From the NCBI GenBank assembly GCA_031292755.1, contig JARLGM010000063.1, forward strand, positions 1 to 34,809: 34,809 bases of DNA, read 5' to 3'. This document shows, in pieces, positions 1 through 7,037 of this stretch. Source of the DNA: Candidatus Sulfopaludibacter sp. (GTDB lineage Bacteria; Acidobacteriota; Terriglobia; Bryobacterales; Bryobacteraceae). The position numbers and the translations under genes were made by a program. The stretch's first letter is position 1. Each line of letters begins with the position of its first letter. Under the pieces are notes generated by a model. That model did no database searches. It was not told the origin of the DNA and saw nothing but the letters and a program-made list of their open reading frames with translations.

Positions 1-401
1 TAACTGATACCGCGCTCGGAAATCTCTCGCGGGGGACACCATCGTTCTGCCGGTCTGGCAGCGGCCTCAGCTACAGACCGCCTGGGTCACTCTTGGAAAG
101 CAAGGTATGGTCAATTCTGGCGCGCGCCGAAGGACGGCAGCTTTGTGTCCCAAATGGGACAGGGAATTGCCGCACAAGAACCGCCCACACCTACAATCCC
201 ACCAACTATCCGGCCGCGGTCGGAGAAATGCACCTGCCGTTCCGTATGAGATGCCCTCGTTTCGAAGTGCTGCTGTCTGGGCAAACATGCGCTAGCTGTT
301 TTGGTAGGTTACCGCCGCTATTCGCCATCCGAATTCGAGTAGCGTGATGGCTTCGGAAAGATCGTCCAAATCCTTCCGCGCGGAGCGGCGCCCGGTGTCG
401 C
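1..401. other. Left-edge region without a convincing gene
   Basis: I see no reading frame here with a ribosome binding site, a recognisable domain or coding-like composition. The short open frames on both strands overlap each other and resemble nothing I know. The only clear structure is the inverted repeat at 146-161, listed separately. The region lies downstream of the minus-strand sigma-factor operon, so it may be that operon's 3' flank. Confidence 0.5.
146..161. promoter_or_regulatory. Inverted repeat TGTCCCA-AA-TGGGACA, putative regulator site
   Basis: The sequence has two perfect 7-base arms around a 2-base centre. Its 14-base core GTCCCAAATGGGAC occurs once more, in the opposite orientation, at 3930-3943 upstream of the cytochrome c peroxidase gene. 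A dyad of this size suits a dimeric DNA-binding protein such as a sigma-54 activator. I found no good -24/-12 element or obvious target gene within about 100 bases on either side, so the role of this copy is unknown. Confidence 0.45.
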
Positions 402-950
402 TTATTGGATTGGCGACGCGGTGAGTTCCAGTTGTACCTGACGTTTTGACGACAAATCGTCCGAAGAGAATAGCAGCGTCGGTTTCTTCAGCGGCACGAC
501 GACCGACGAGCTCCACTGCGTCTGACGAATCGTGGGAGCGGGACCCGGTGGAGTGCCTGCGGTTTCCGTGGGAATACTACTGATATTTGCGGTGACCGAC
601 AGCGACATCTGGCCTCCCGGAAGCTCGGTCACTGCCTTGGAGTCGATGTTTACGCCCAAATCCATATACGAGTACTGGGTGTTGACCAGTGGGTTGGCAG
701 AGCCGGAGCTGCCGCCACCGGTGACGACCGCGACGCGCCCGCCCGCACGGATCGTACCCTGATCCGTTTCCCGCACAATCACCATATAAGACCGCGAGTT
801 GAGAACTTTCCCGGACTCGAGCTCCTTGAATACGAACTCCAGTCTGTAGAACTTCGAGGGGGCAGCCGCCGGCGTTTGAGCCAGCGCCATACCGGCCGCT
901 CCCGCGATCGCCAGGATCGCTGCCTTCCATACACTTCTCGTCAACATCAT
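402..950 (-). CDS. Secreted protein of unknown function, third gene of ECF sigma operon
   Basis: This 182-residue protein has a clear signal peptide: positive N-terminus, a hydrophobic stretch at about residues 8-24, and an Ala-Leu-Ala-type cleavage site. The mature part is rich in beta-forming and Ser/Thr residues, with the phrase YMDLGVNIDSKAV near the middle and FSSDDLSSKRQVQLELTASP near the end. That pattern resembles a family of secreted proteins I associate with Acidobacteria; it has no known biochemical role. A GAGG motif lies 4 bases before the first ATG and 7 bases before the second, so either may start it. It begins 6 bases after the anti-sigma-like gene and is surely co-transcribed with it. 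It may be a target or sensor of the sigma system, which is inference. Confidence 0.75.
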   Translation of the reverse strand: MMLTRSVWKAAILAIAGAAGMALAQTPAAAPSKFYRLEFVFKELESGKVLNSRSYMVIVRETDQGTIRAGGRVAVVTGGGSSGSANPLVNTQYSYMDLGVNIDSKAVTELPGGQMSLSVTANISSIPTETAGTPPGPAPTIRQTQWSSSVVVPLKKPTLLFSSDDLSSKRQVQLELTASPIQ

Positions 951-956
951 TATTCC

Positions 957-1529
957 TCACTTGGGGCCGTCGATCGTCAACGGCTGAATTCGAATTGGCT
1001 GAATCACCACTGGTTGCTCGCTGCGCTCGCGCAGCGCCACGAATGCCTGGCTTACTTCCATTGGACTGGCGATCGCCCACGAGGCCAGAATCTCTTCTTC
1101 TTTGGTCATGGGAGTGGGAGTCGGGAAGACCTGTTTTTTCGCGAGCGTCTCCGCGTGCGTCGAAAGACGTCTGGCGACTGGGACAATCGCCGCGACGCGC
1201 GGCCGCGGAGCGACCTGCTCCCGCCGGCGCGGTGCAGACGAAGACGGAGGGGCTGCGTGACCTGTTTCCAGGATCTGCACGGTATTCGGTGGCTGGGGCA
1301 TGGGCTTCTGCCATACATCCGCACCCACGAACCCAATCACCAAGACTGCCGCAACTGGGACCGCGATTCGCAGCCAGCCCCGCCAGGGCTTCGTCCGCCA
1401 GCCATGATCGCCATCGATCCTTCGCAACACCCGCTCATCGAGGCCGTGCACGGGCTCGGCCGCCGAGTAAGCCGAGAGCGCATGGTCGATCCACTCGTCG
1501 AAATGGTTGCGCGGGTCGTTATTCGTCAT
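957..1529 (-). CDS. Putative membrane-anchored anti-sigma factor-like protein
   Basis: The 190-residue product has a cytoplasmic N-terminus of about 50 residues, one transmembrane segment (about residues 54-70, VAAVLVIGFVGADVW) and a Pro/Arg-rich periplasmic part. Its start overlaps the end of the sigma factor gene by 11 bases, so the two are translationally coupled. A one-TM protein directly after an ECF sigma gene is usually its anti-sigma factor. The classic zinc-binding H-x3-C-x2-C motif of the ZAS group is not present, so the assignment rests on topology and position. It would hold the sigma factor inactive at the membrane until an envelope signal is received. Confidence 0.6.
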   Translation of the reverse strand: MTNNDPRNHFDEWIDHALSAYSAAEPVHGLDERVLRRIDGDHGWRTKPWRGWLRIAVPVAAVLVIGFVGADVWQKPMPQPPNTVQILETGHAAPPSSSAPRRREQVAPRPRVAAIVPVARRLSTHAETLAKKQVFPTPTPMTKEEEILASWAIASPMEVSQAFVALRERSEQPVVIQPIRIQPLTIDGPK

Positions 1530-2085
1530 ACTTACCTGCTCCTAGCGCATCGAGCTTCTGCTTGAGGATCTGCCGCGCGCGCATCACCCGGGAGCGCACG
1601 GCATTCTCCGAGATCCCGATGATCCTGGCGCTTTCGGTCGAGCTAAGCTCTTGCAGCCCGGAGAGCACCAACGGCTGCCGCAATTCTTCCGGCAAAGCAT
1701 CGATGAGGCGGTGGATCACCGAGTCGCGATCCGATGCGATGGCGTCCTGTTCGGGATTCCGGCCAGGCCATGCTGCCTCGACCACTGGGGCGCTTTTCGG
1801 CTTTCGCGCCCTCAGGTCCACCGCAATCCGCCACGCCACCCGGGCGAGGTATGCCTTCTCATCCCTGATCCGATCCCATCCGCGCGACCGGTACAGCTTC
1901 AGGAAGGTTTCCTGTACCGCATCGTCGGCGTCGTGAACGTCGTGAAGGACTGCATGAGCGACACGAAAAACAAATCGGGCCTGCCGCCTGACCAGGTCAT
2001 TAAAGACCTCGGCCTGCTCCGCTGCGCTTACCTCTCGTGCCAGGCGTGGCTCCTGAAGCGCGATCTGTTCGGAGATCCCGGGCAT
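1519..2085 (-). CDS. ECF-family RNA polymerase sigma factor
   Basis: A 188-residue sigma-70 family protein of the extracytoplasmic function type. Region 2 (about residues 25-95) has DADDAVQETFLKLYR, the region 2.2-like core contact. Region 4 (about 125-180) has LPEELRQPLVLSGLQELSSTESARIIG and a helix-turn-helix ending NAVRSRVMRARQIL. There is no region 1.1 or 3, as expected. I chose the ATG at 2085 because AAGG lies 6 bases upstream; an in-frame GTG at 2103 would add six residues. Genes for an anti-sigma-like membrane protein and a secreted protein follow in the same operon. ECF factors usually control their own operon, but I could not identify a clear -35/-10 pair here. Confidence 0.93.
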   Translation of the reverse strand: MPGISEQIALQEPRLAREVSAAEQAEVFNDLVRRQARFVFRVAHAVLHDVHDADDAVQETFLKLYRSRGWDRIRDEKAYLARVAWRIAVDLRARKPKSAPVVEAAWPGRNPEQDAIASDRDSVIHRLIDALPEELRQPLVLSGLQELSSTESARIIGISENAVRSRVMRARQILKQKLDALGAGKYDE

Positions 2086-2259
2086 TTGTAACCTTGCGCT
2101 CACCAGCTAAGACCGGCGGAGCAGCCTACCCGTTCATGTTTATTTTAGGGAGGGCATTCCGCAACCGCGAGGCGGGCAAGTCACCCTCCCGCGACAGGCG
2201 AGAAGGAGTCGCGGTGGCAACAGACATGCAGGTCCTTAACAAAAGGAAGGTTGTTGAAG

Positions 2260-2613
2260 ATGAAATTGACGTGTGTACTCACGCTTGCCGTGTTCGGGCT
2301 GTTGGCCGCAACGGCGTTTGGCGACGAGCCTAAGAGTTATCGGGTTGAGCTTTCGGCCGCGAAGATTGGCACGGCGGAACTACAGGCGGGCCAATACCGG
2401 ATATTGGTTCACCGCGATGGCACGGAACCGCGGGTTCGTCTTACTCGCTCCGGAACCGATGACGGGATTGAGGTCGCGGCCAAGGTGGAAAGTGGCGATA
2501 AGAAGTACTCGAAGACCGAAGTTCATACCAGGGAAGTCAATGGCACCCAGCAGATCACCGAGATTCGCATTGGCGGAACTACACTCCGGGTTGCCTTTCA
2601 GCAAGGCTCTTAA
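2260..2613 (+). CDS. Small secreted protein of unknown function
   Basis: The 117-residue product starts at the ATG at 2260, nine bases after a strong AAGGAAGG at 2243-2250. An upstream TTG in frame (2251) is less likely because it abuts that site. Residues 1-20 form a signal peptide ending in a small-residue site before DEPKSY. The mature protein of about 95 residues is polar and predicted to be beta-rich (YRVELSAAKIGTAELQAGQYRI). I do not recognise a domain. It stands alone, between the sigma operon that runs away from it and the convergent peroxidase gene. Confidence 0.75.
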   Translation: MKLTCVLTLAVFGLLAATAFGDEPKSYRVELSAAKIGTAELQAGQYRILVHRDGTEPRVRLTRSGTDDGIEVAAKVESGDKKYSKTEVHTREVNGTQQITEIRIGGTTLRVAFQQGS

Positions 2614-2638
2614 GTTCAAGCCCGGCCCGCTGCGCCAC

Positions 2639-2681
2639 GGCGTGGAATGGAGCGTAGTTTGATTGCGCACCGTTCCACGCC
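2639..2681. terminator. Hairpin between convergent genes, possible terminator
   Basis: Two 12-base arms (2639-2650 and 2670-2681) match as GGCGTGGAATGG against the complement of CCGTTCCACGCC with one mismatch, around a 19-base loop. Flanking bases extend the pairing partly. It lies between the end of the secreted-protein gene (2613) and the end of the peroxidase gene (2742), where a two-way terminator would be expected. No T-run follows on either side, so a simple rho-independent mechanism is doubtful. Confidence 0.35.
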
Positions 2682-2741
2682 AGCGGCCGGACTCAGAACG
2701 TCAGCCGCGCATCGACATTTGCATGACCTCCCGGCAACTAC

Positions 2742-3830
2742 TTAGGCGCCCGGAATTCCACTCCGGGCTTCGCCCGAACCGGCGGCGGCTGTGGCGCGGG
2801 GTGTTCTGGATGTCGACTTAGGCAGATCCGGTTGCCGGACGTAGTTACCATCGAGGTCGCCCGTGAGGCACTTCAGAAACGTCACAATCGCGTCGCGGTC
2901 GGCGGCTGCCAGTTGCCGGCCTGTCTGGAATTCCGCCATTTGATCCACCGCGTCCGCCAGCGTAGCGATTTTGCCGTTGTGGAAGTACGGCCCGGTCATC
3001 GCCACGTTCCGGAGCGTTGGAACCTTGAAAAACATCCGGTCGCTCTCGTTCCGGGTCACCTGGTAGCGTCCCGTGTCGGTTGTGTCGGAGTAATCCTTCG
3101 CCACACCGAGTTTCTGGAAAGCATTTCCGCCCAGGAGCACGCCGGAATGACATGTGTCGCATCCCGCGGCAAGAAAATGGTTGAAGCCGGACTTTTCTTC
3201 TGCCGTGAGCGCCGCCTGGTCGCCCTGTAAGAATCTGTCCCATCGCGAAGGCGTGATGAGGCCGCGTTCAAATCCGCCGATTGCTTCCACGGCATGAGCG
3301 AAAGTAACAGGGTCTTTATCTCCGGGAAATGCCTTGCGGAACGCCGCGAGATAGCCCGGCATGGATTTTAGGACGGCCACGACCGCCATTTCCGACGGCA
3401 TTGCCATTTCGACGGGATTCAACATGGGTCCTCCGGCCTGCTTTTCCACGTCGGGTGCGCGCCCGTCCCAAAACTGGACGAACTGCAGCGCGGCGTTATA
3501 CACGGTGGGCGAATTGCGAGTGCCCCGCTGTCCGGCGTGGCCTTCGGAAGTGGGTTGTCCATCCACTCCGTACTCAGACAACCGGTGACAACTGTTGCAT
3601 GAGACCGTTTGACCCTTCGACAGGCGGGCATCATAGTAGAGCATTCGCCCCAACTCGATCTTGGCCGCCATGGGATTGTCCGCGAGGACGGCGGGCGCCG
3701 CCGGCAGTGCGGCAAAACTCTTCAAGCTTGCCGGCTCCACGGTGGGCGGCCCTTTACCGCACCCTGCGGTGAGCACCGCGGTCAAAACGAGGATCACCGA
3801 TAGGGCCACTACCTTGCTGTTCCTGGTCAC
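2742..3830 (-). CDS. Di-heme cytochrome c peroxidase, lipoprotein
   Basis: The 362-residue protein belongs to the bacterial cytochrome c peroxidase/MauG family, which reduces peroxide with electrons from small c-type cytochromes in the periplasm. Two heme-binding CxxCH motifs are visible: CNSCH at about residues 78-82 and CDTCH at about 224-228. FFKVPTLRNVAMTGPYFHNG supplies the conserved C-terminal region, including the likely Met ligand. The N-terminus is a lipoprotein signal with lipobox LTAGC (Cys about 24), so it is probably membrane-tethered. I chose the GTG at 3830, not the longer frame from 3959, because GAAGGAG lies 8 bases upstream and the lipoprotein signal starts right there. The Pro/Arg-rich tail after the second domain is unusual. 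A sigma-54-like promoter lies upstream. Confidence 0.9.
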   Translation of the reverse strand: MTRNSKVVALSVILVLTAVLTAGCGKGPPTVEPASLKSFAALPAAPAVLADNPMAAKIELGRMLYYDARLSKGQTVSCNSCHRLSEYGVDGQPTSEGHAGQRGTRNSPTVYNAALQFVQFWDGRAPDVEKQAGGPMLNPVEMAMPSEMAVVAVLKSMPGYLAAFRKAFPGDKDPVTFAHAVEAIGGFERGLITPSRWDRFLQGDQAALTAEEKSGFNHFLAAGCDTCHSGVLLGGNAFQKLGVAKDYSDTTDTGRYQVTRNESDRMFFKVPTLRNVAMTGPYFHNGKIATLADAVDQMAEFQTGRQLAAADRDAIVTFLKCLTGDLDGNYVRQPDLPKSTSRTPRATAAAGSGEARSGIPGA

Positions 3831-3873
3831 TGTGCACGCTCCTTCGAGATTGAAACTTGATTCCCACTCGCAG

Positions 3874-3889
3874 TGCAAGTTCATAACCG
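3874..3889 (-). promoter_or_regulatory. Putative sigma-54 promoter of the peroxidase gene
   Basis: Read on the minus strand the element is CGGTTATGAACTTGCA: the invariant GG and GC dinucleotides are separated by exactly 10 bases, with a full TTGCA at the -12 region. The -24 region matches only the GG. The expected transcript start near 3863 would leave a leader of about 33 bases containing the GAAGGAG ribosome binding site. The dyad at 3930-3943 is about 73 bases upstream of that start, a normal place for an enhancer-binding activator. Confidence 0.45.
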
Positions 3890-3929
3890 CAACATCGTCT
3901 GGTAGTGCCGCGCGCGCCATGCCCTTTTC

Positions 3930-3943
3930 GTCCCATTTGGGAC
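3930..3943. promoter_or_regulatory. Palindrome GTCCCATTTGGGAC, putative upstream activator site
   Basis: This is the same 14-base core as at 147-160, in reverse orientation. It sits about 100 bases upstream of the peroxidase start codon and about 73 bases upstream of the predicted sigma-54 transcript start. No activator gene of the NtrC type is in the window, so the binding protein would be encoded elsewhere. Confidence 0.45.
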
Positions 3944-4122
3944 AACGCAAGGAGCACATTGTACGCCTTGCGGCACAGCGAAGGCCTGGGCCAAAGAGCG
4001 AGCGGCATGGCTTCAGCGCCGGGCCAATTCCAACGGGTCGAAACGGCCTGTGAAGTGCCTAAGCGGTAGTGAATGAGTAATCCCCTTCAGTAAGAATTCG
4101 GCGCTTGCCGATTGGAGGCTAT

Positions 4123-4269
4123 ATGTTCAACAGCTTGGATGAGGAAATGAAACACGACGATCAGGCCACATCGACACCGCGGGAACGCCGTATCTTTTAT
4201 GCCGCCGTGATGATGGTTTCGATCATCCTGTTCGGCGGCCTGTACGCCGCAATCAAATACCTCGAATAA
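4123..4269 (+). CDS. Small single-pass membrane protein (48 residues)
   Basis: The frame starts at ATG 4123 with GGAGG at 4114-4118, only four bases upstream, and ends in TAA at 4267-4269. The product has a polar, charged N-terminal half (MFNSLDEEMKHDDQ...) with a TPRERR segment. A hydrophobic helix follows (about residues 26-44, AAVMMVSIILFGGLYAAI) and a short KYLE tail. This is the layout of a tail-anchored or N-in small inner-membrane protein. I do not recognise the family. It is divergent from the peroxidase gene and precedes two other small unknown genes, from which it is separated by a promoter-like region. Confidence 0.65.
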   Translation: MFNSLDEEMKHDDQATSTPRERRIFYAAVMMVSIILFGGLYAAIKYLE

Positions 4270-4423
4270 TCGTTGGGCCCCAGTCCGCCCAGCGATCCCG
4301 GGGCGGATGTTGAAGGAAGCCAACCACCGGTTAAGATCGAGTTACTCGCCAGAAACCATGCCATGCCAGCAGTTTCTTAACCTTCAGTGGTGAATAGGTC
4401 GCAATATTATCTCACGGATTTGC

Positions 4424-4458
4424 TTGACAGACGGCGCTAATTAACCAATACTGGTTAA
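4424..4458 (+). promoter_or_regulatory. Sigma-70-type promoter overlapped by palindromic operator
   Basis: A perfect -35 TTGACA (4424-4429) is followed after 17 bases by AATACT (4447-4452), a 4/6 match to the -10 consensus. The -10 lies inside the inverted repeat TTAACCAATACTGGTTAA (4441-4458), which has 7-base arms and a 4-base centre. A repressor bound there would block polymerase. The first downstream gene with a good ribosome binding site starts at 4556, giving a leader of about 95 bases. Confidence 0.55.
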
Positions 4459-4555
4459 TGTGCTGGGCAATTCTGTTCAGGCGCGGATCCTCTGAACTAA
4501 GACTGGCGATCCGGTCCTTCCTCTTAGGCTAACCCGACGACGCAGGAGGTTTGCC

Positions 4556-4723
4556 GTGTTCGAAATCGACGCGAAGCCAACCGGAACTGAGTATATCCGG
4601 ATCGTCTGGTTGCCTGTCCTGGCGCTCATCGGTCCTGCCGCGCGGTTCTTCCCGCATTTACCGGATAATCTTTCTGTTTTTCCAGCGGCCGCATGGAGTG
4701 CGGTATGCGTCGATGCGCATTGA
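4556..4723 (+). CDS. Small hydrophobic protein of unknown function (55 residues)
   Basis: A GTG start at 4556 is preceded by a consensus AGGAGG at 4544-4549 with 6 bases of spacing, and the frame ends in TGA at 4721-4723. The product begins VFEIDAKPTGTEYIR, then has a hydrophobic stretch (about residues 16-32, IVWLPVLALIGPAARFF) that could be one membrane helix, and ends in a short Ala/Val/Cys-containing tail. No family is recognised. It lies behind the TTGACA/palindrome promoter and about 110 bases before the next unknown gene, so the pair may form a small operon. The strong ribosome binding site is the main evidence. Confidence 0.5.
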   Translation: MFEIDAKPTGTEYIRIVWLPVLALIGPAARFFPHLPDNLSVFPAAAWSAVCVDAH

Positions 4724-4837
4724 ATCATCCTCGGCCCAATCGAGCGCGCACGCTCTGCCGCTTCGAGATATGCCAGGGAACAGAACGGCCGCCTGGACAG
4801 GGATAGCGACGGCACGGGGCGAAAGCAGGAGATCTTG

Positions 4838-5194
4838 ATGGAGAATCCAAAGACGCACTTCATTCTCAAGGGCTTCAGTCAGGCCATGGAATTCCGCGTT
4901 TTCGAATTTGAGGGTTTAATGGCAAACTCGGTGCGCGCGTCATTTACCGTCAAGATCGACATCGGGCTGGCCAGGAAATATGGCATTCGCCTTCAGGAAC
5001 TGCCGCTGTTGTGCAGGGGAGTGTTGGATCAGCACAGCGAAGGGGAGGAGCAACGATCCTTCCTGTACACTGAGGCGCACATGTCCGAATATGCGTACAA
5101 CCTGGCGGCGCGGGAAGAGGCCGCCAAACATAAGAAATCGCGGCAGCCTGCGCCCGCTCGCGTCGCCGCCGCCTGGCCAATGCCTCCGCGATAG
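4838..5194 (+). CDS. Conserved-looking hypothetical protein (118 residues)
   Basis: The frame starts at ATG 4838, shortly after AGGAGA at 4827-4832. The N-terminal two thirds are mixed alpha/beta (FILKGFSQAMEFRVFEFEG, then a segment with SFTVKIDIGLARKYG). The C-terminal 30 residues are basic and Ala/Pro-rich (KHKKSRQPAPARV), like a flexible nucleic-acid-binding tail. No signal peptide or membrane segment is present, so it is probably cytoplasmic. I do not recognise a family. It follows the 55-residue gene on the same strand, and a short hairpin (5194-5208) begins at its stop codon. Confidence 0.6.
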   Translation: MENPKTHFILKGFSQAMEFRVFEFEGLMANSVRASFTVKIDIGLARKYGIRLQELPLLCRGVLDQHSEGEEQRSFLYTEAHMSEYAYNLAAREEAAKHKKSRQPAPARVAAAWPMPPR

Positions 5195-5208
5195 CTGACG
5201 ATGTCAGC
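5194..5208. repeat. Short hairpin GCTGAC-GAT-GTCAGC after the small-gene operon
   Basis: Perfect 6-base arms with a 3-base loop begin at the last base of the preceding stop codon. There is no T-run after it, so it is at best a weak terminator or an mRNA 3'-end stabiliser. Confidence 0.3.
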
Positions 5209-5221
5209 GTCACAGCTTCCT

Positions 5222-5450
5222 GCTGCAAATGGGAGCTTCGGCACTGCTTCGATGCGCCCTTCCTCCGCTCAGGCTGCTGTCGCGGCCACGCGCGGCTCGC
5301 GGCCTGTCACCAGAAACGCACCGCCCACCATGGCCGTAACCAGCAGGCCGGAAATCTCGCTGGCCCGCCCACGCTGCACACCAAATCGGGCGAACCGCGC
5401 GCCTGCGCGACTACCTTTGGTTCCGCCGTCGAGCGCGGCTGAGGTTTACT
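5222..5450 (-). pseudogene. Possible remnant of an MFS sugar transporter C-terminus
   Basis: On the minus strand one frame, bounded by stops, reads ...RASEISGLLVTAMVGGAFLVTG. This resembles the conserved transmembrane segment near the C-terminus of FucP/GluP-type sugar:proton symporters. No start codon, ribosome binding site or remaining transporter body is present. The residues after the motif (REPRVAATAA) lose the expected pattern. It is therefore best seen as a degraded fragment. Sugar-type dehydrogenases lie directly downstream, a setting where such a transporter would make sense. The call rests on one short motif and could be chance. Confidence 0.3.
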
Positions 5451-5503
5451 CCGGCAAAAATTGTAGTCGCGGTCGCAAGCGAAAATTGATTCAGGAGAGC
5501 ATT

Positions 5504-6253
5504 GTGGACAGACTGAAAAACAAACGCGCCCTCATTACGGGCGGAACCACCGGCATCGGACTCGAAACCGCCCGGCAATTTCTGAATGAGGGCGCGCGCG
5601 TCGCCATCACCGGCACCAACCACGCAACGCTGCACGCCGTGCGACACGAACTGGGCAACGACGCTTTGATCATCGCTTCCGATGCCGCGGATATCGCAGC
5701 CCAAAAGAGCCTGGCCAACGCCATAGAGGAGGCATTTGGCCAGCTCGACATCCTGTTCGTCAACGCCGGAATCACGGACATGCGGCCCATCGAAAAGTGG
5801 GACGAAGCGGCGTTCGACCGCTCCATGGGAATCAATTTCAAGGGTCCGTTCTTTTTGATCCAGGCGTTACTGCCGGTCTTCGCCAGTCCTGCTTCGATCG
5901 TGCTGAATGCATCCATCAACGCGCACATCGGCATGGCGAACACCAGCATTTACGGCGCTTCCAAGGCCGCGCTGCTTTCGCTGGCGCGCACCGTATCGGG
6001 CGAACTGGCCGGGCGCCGCATCCGCGTCAATGCAATCAGCCCGGGCCCTATCGATACGCCCCTGTACGGCAAACTGGGCCTGCCGGAAACGGAACTCAAA
6101 ACCGTCGCCGCTTCCATTCAAGGCCAGATTCCCGCCGGGCGCTTTGGAAGACCCGTCGAAATCGCCAAGGCGGTGGTCTTCTTCGCGTCCGACGAATCGG
6201 CATTCACAATCGGCAGCGAACTGGTGATCGACGGCGGCATGAGCACTCTGTAA
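5504..6253 (+). CDS. Short-chain dehydrogenase/reductase (SDR), classical type
   Basis: A 249-residue NAD(P)-dependent oxidoreductase with all SDR landmarks: ITGGTTGIGLE (cofactor-binding glycine motif, about residues 9-19), NAGITD, the catalytic Ser in LNASIN, and YGASK with catalytic Tyr and Lys. The tail IGSELVIDGGMSTL is typical. I chose the GTG at 5504, preceded by AGGAGAG at 5493-5499. The same frame stays open back to 5201 but that part has no SDR character. The substrate cannot be told; closest relatives act on sugars, sugar acids or other secondary alcohols. It is convergent with a second SDR gene, 13 bases away. Confidence 0.9.
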   Translation: MDRLKNKRALITGGTTGIGLETARQFLNEGARVAITGTNHATLHAVRHELGNDALIIASDAADIAAQKSLANAIEEAFGQLDILFVNAGITDMRPIEKWDEAAFDRSMGINFKGPFFLIQALLPVFASPASIVLNASINAHIGMANTSIYGASKAALLSLARTVSGELAGRRIRVNAISPGPIDTPLYGKLGLPETELKTVAASIQGQIPAGRFGRPVEIAKAVVFFASDESAFTIGSELVIDGGMSTL

Positions 6254-6266
6254 GCCGGCAGACCGG

Positions 6267-7013
6267 TTAGTGCATCACCCACCCGCCATCGACGTTGAGA
6301 GTCTGGCCGGTGAGACCGTCGCTCAGTTCGCAGGCAAGGAAGAGCGCCGTACGGGCGATATCGATCGGCAGAATACGCCGCTGCAGGCTCTGTTGCGCCA
6401 CGAACGCCTGCACCTGTTCGTCCGAAACGACGGCCTTCTCCGCTTCCACCAGGACGGCGCCGGGAGTGATGCAGTTGATATGGATATTGTTCTTGCCGAA
6501 CTCGCGGGCCAGCGATCGCGTGAGTCCGATGACACCGCCCTTGGAGGCCACGTAATGCGTGAGATTCGGCACGCCAAGGTGGAAGGTCACGGAAGAAATA
6601 TTGACGATCTTGCCGTGGCCGCAGCCGATCATATGCGGCAGCACGGCCTGTTGCGAATGGAACATGCTTTTCAGATTGACGTCCTGCATTTCGTCCCACT
6701 GCGCTTCGGTCATGGAAAGGAACTCCTGCCGCGGGTAGATGCCGGCATTGTTAATGAGCACGTCAATCCTACCCCATTCCCGGATAGTCCGCTCCACGGC
6801 CGCGTCTATGGCCGCGCGGTCACGCACGTCTACGGGAAGCGCGACGGCTCGCCGGCCCGATGGATCCAGTTCCTGCGCCGTCGCCCGGTTCGCTTCCGCG
6901 TTCCGGTCGAGAAGTACGACTCGCGCTCCATGCGCGGCAAACAGTCGCGCAATCTCCTGTCCGATGCCTGTCCCGGCACCTGTCACGATGGCAACTCCAT
7001 TGTCTAGCAGCAT
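6267..7013 (-). CDS. Second short-chain dehydrogenase/reductase (FabG-like)
   Basis: The 248-residue product has VTGAGTGIGQE, NNAGIYP, NISSV (catalytic Ser), YVASK (catalytic Tyr/Lys) and the ending LTGQTLNVDGGWVMH, all as in classical SDRs that oxidise or reduce secondary alcohols with NAD(P). Two starts are possible: ATG 7013 and ATG 7022. I prefer 7013 because a -10-like TAGAAT lies exactly 7 bases before it and no Shine-Dalgarno is present, suggesting a leaderless message. The gene is divergent from the alcohol dehydrogenase gene with a very short shared promoter region. With the neighbouring SDR and ADH it probably belongs to one oxidation pathway, possibly for a sugar. Confidence 0.88.
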   Translation of the reverse strand: MLLDNGVAIVTGAGTGIGQEIARLFAAHGARVVLLDRNAEANRATAQELDPSGRRAVALPVDVRDRAAIDAAVERTIREWGRIDVLINNAGIYPRQEFLSMTEAQWDEMQDVNLKSMFHSQQAVLPHMIGCGHGKIVNISSVTFHLGVPNLTHYVASKGGVIGLTRSLAREFGKNNIHINCITPGAVLVEAEKAVVSDEQVQAFVAQQSLQRRILPIDIARTALFLACELSDGLTGQTLNVDGGWVMH

Positions 7014-7020
7014 CTGCCAC

Positions 7021-7033
7021 ATTCTAATAGAAT
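7021..7033. promoter_or_regulatory. Symmetric divergent promoter ATTCTAATAGAAT
   Basis: The 13-base palindrome (6-base arms, one central base) lies between the starts of the divergent SDR and ADH genes. Read on each strand it ends in TAGAAT, a 5/6 match to the -10 consensus. The SDR start at 7013 is 7 bases after TAGAAT on the minus strand. The ADH starts at 7038 and 7047 are 4 and 13 bases after it on the plus strand. No good -35 is seen for either direction. It may act as a two-way -10 element, an operator, or both. Confidence 0.4.
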
Positions 7034-7037
7034 TTGA

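Noticed and set aside
218..231. GG-N10-GC element downstream of the dyad at 146-161
   Set aside because: GG-N10-GC is expected by chance about once per 100 bases on the two strands at this GC content, and no gene follows.
3831..3959. Upstream extension of the peroxidase frame to 3959
   Set aside because: The extension has no family resemblance and includes the predicted promoter and activator site; the lipoprotein signal and ribosome binding site fix the start at GTG 3830.
5201..5503. N-terminal extension of the first SDR
   Set aside because: The open frame has low-complexity composition and no SDR similarity; AGGAGAG precedes the GTG at 5504.
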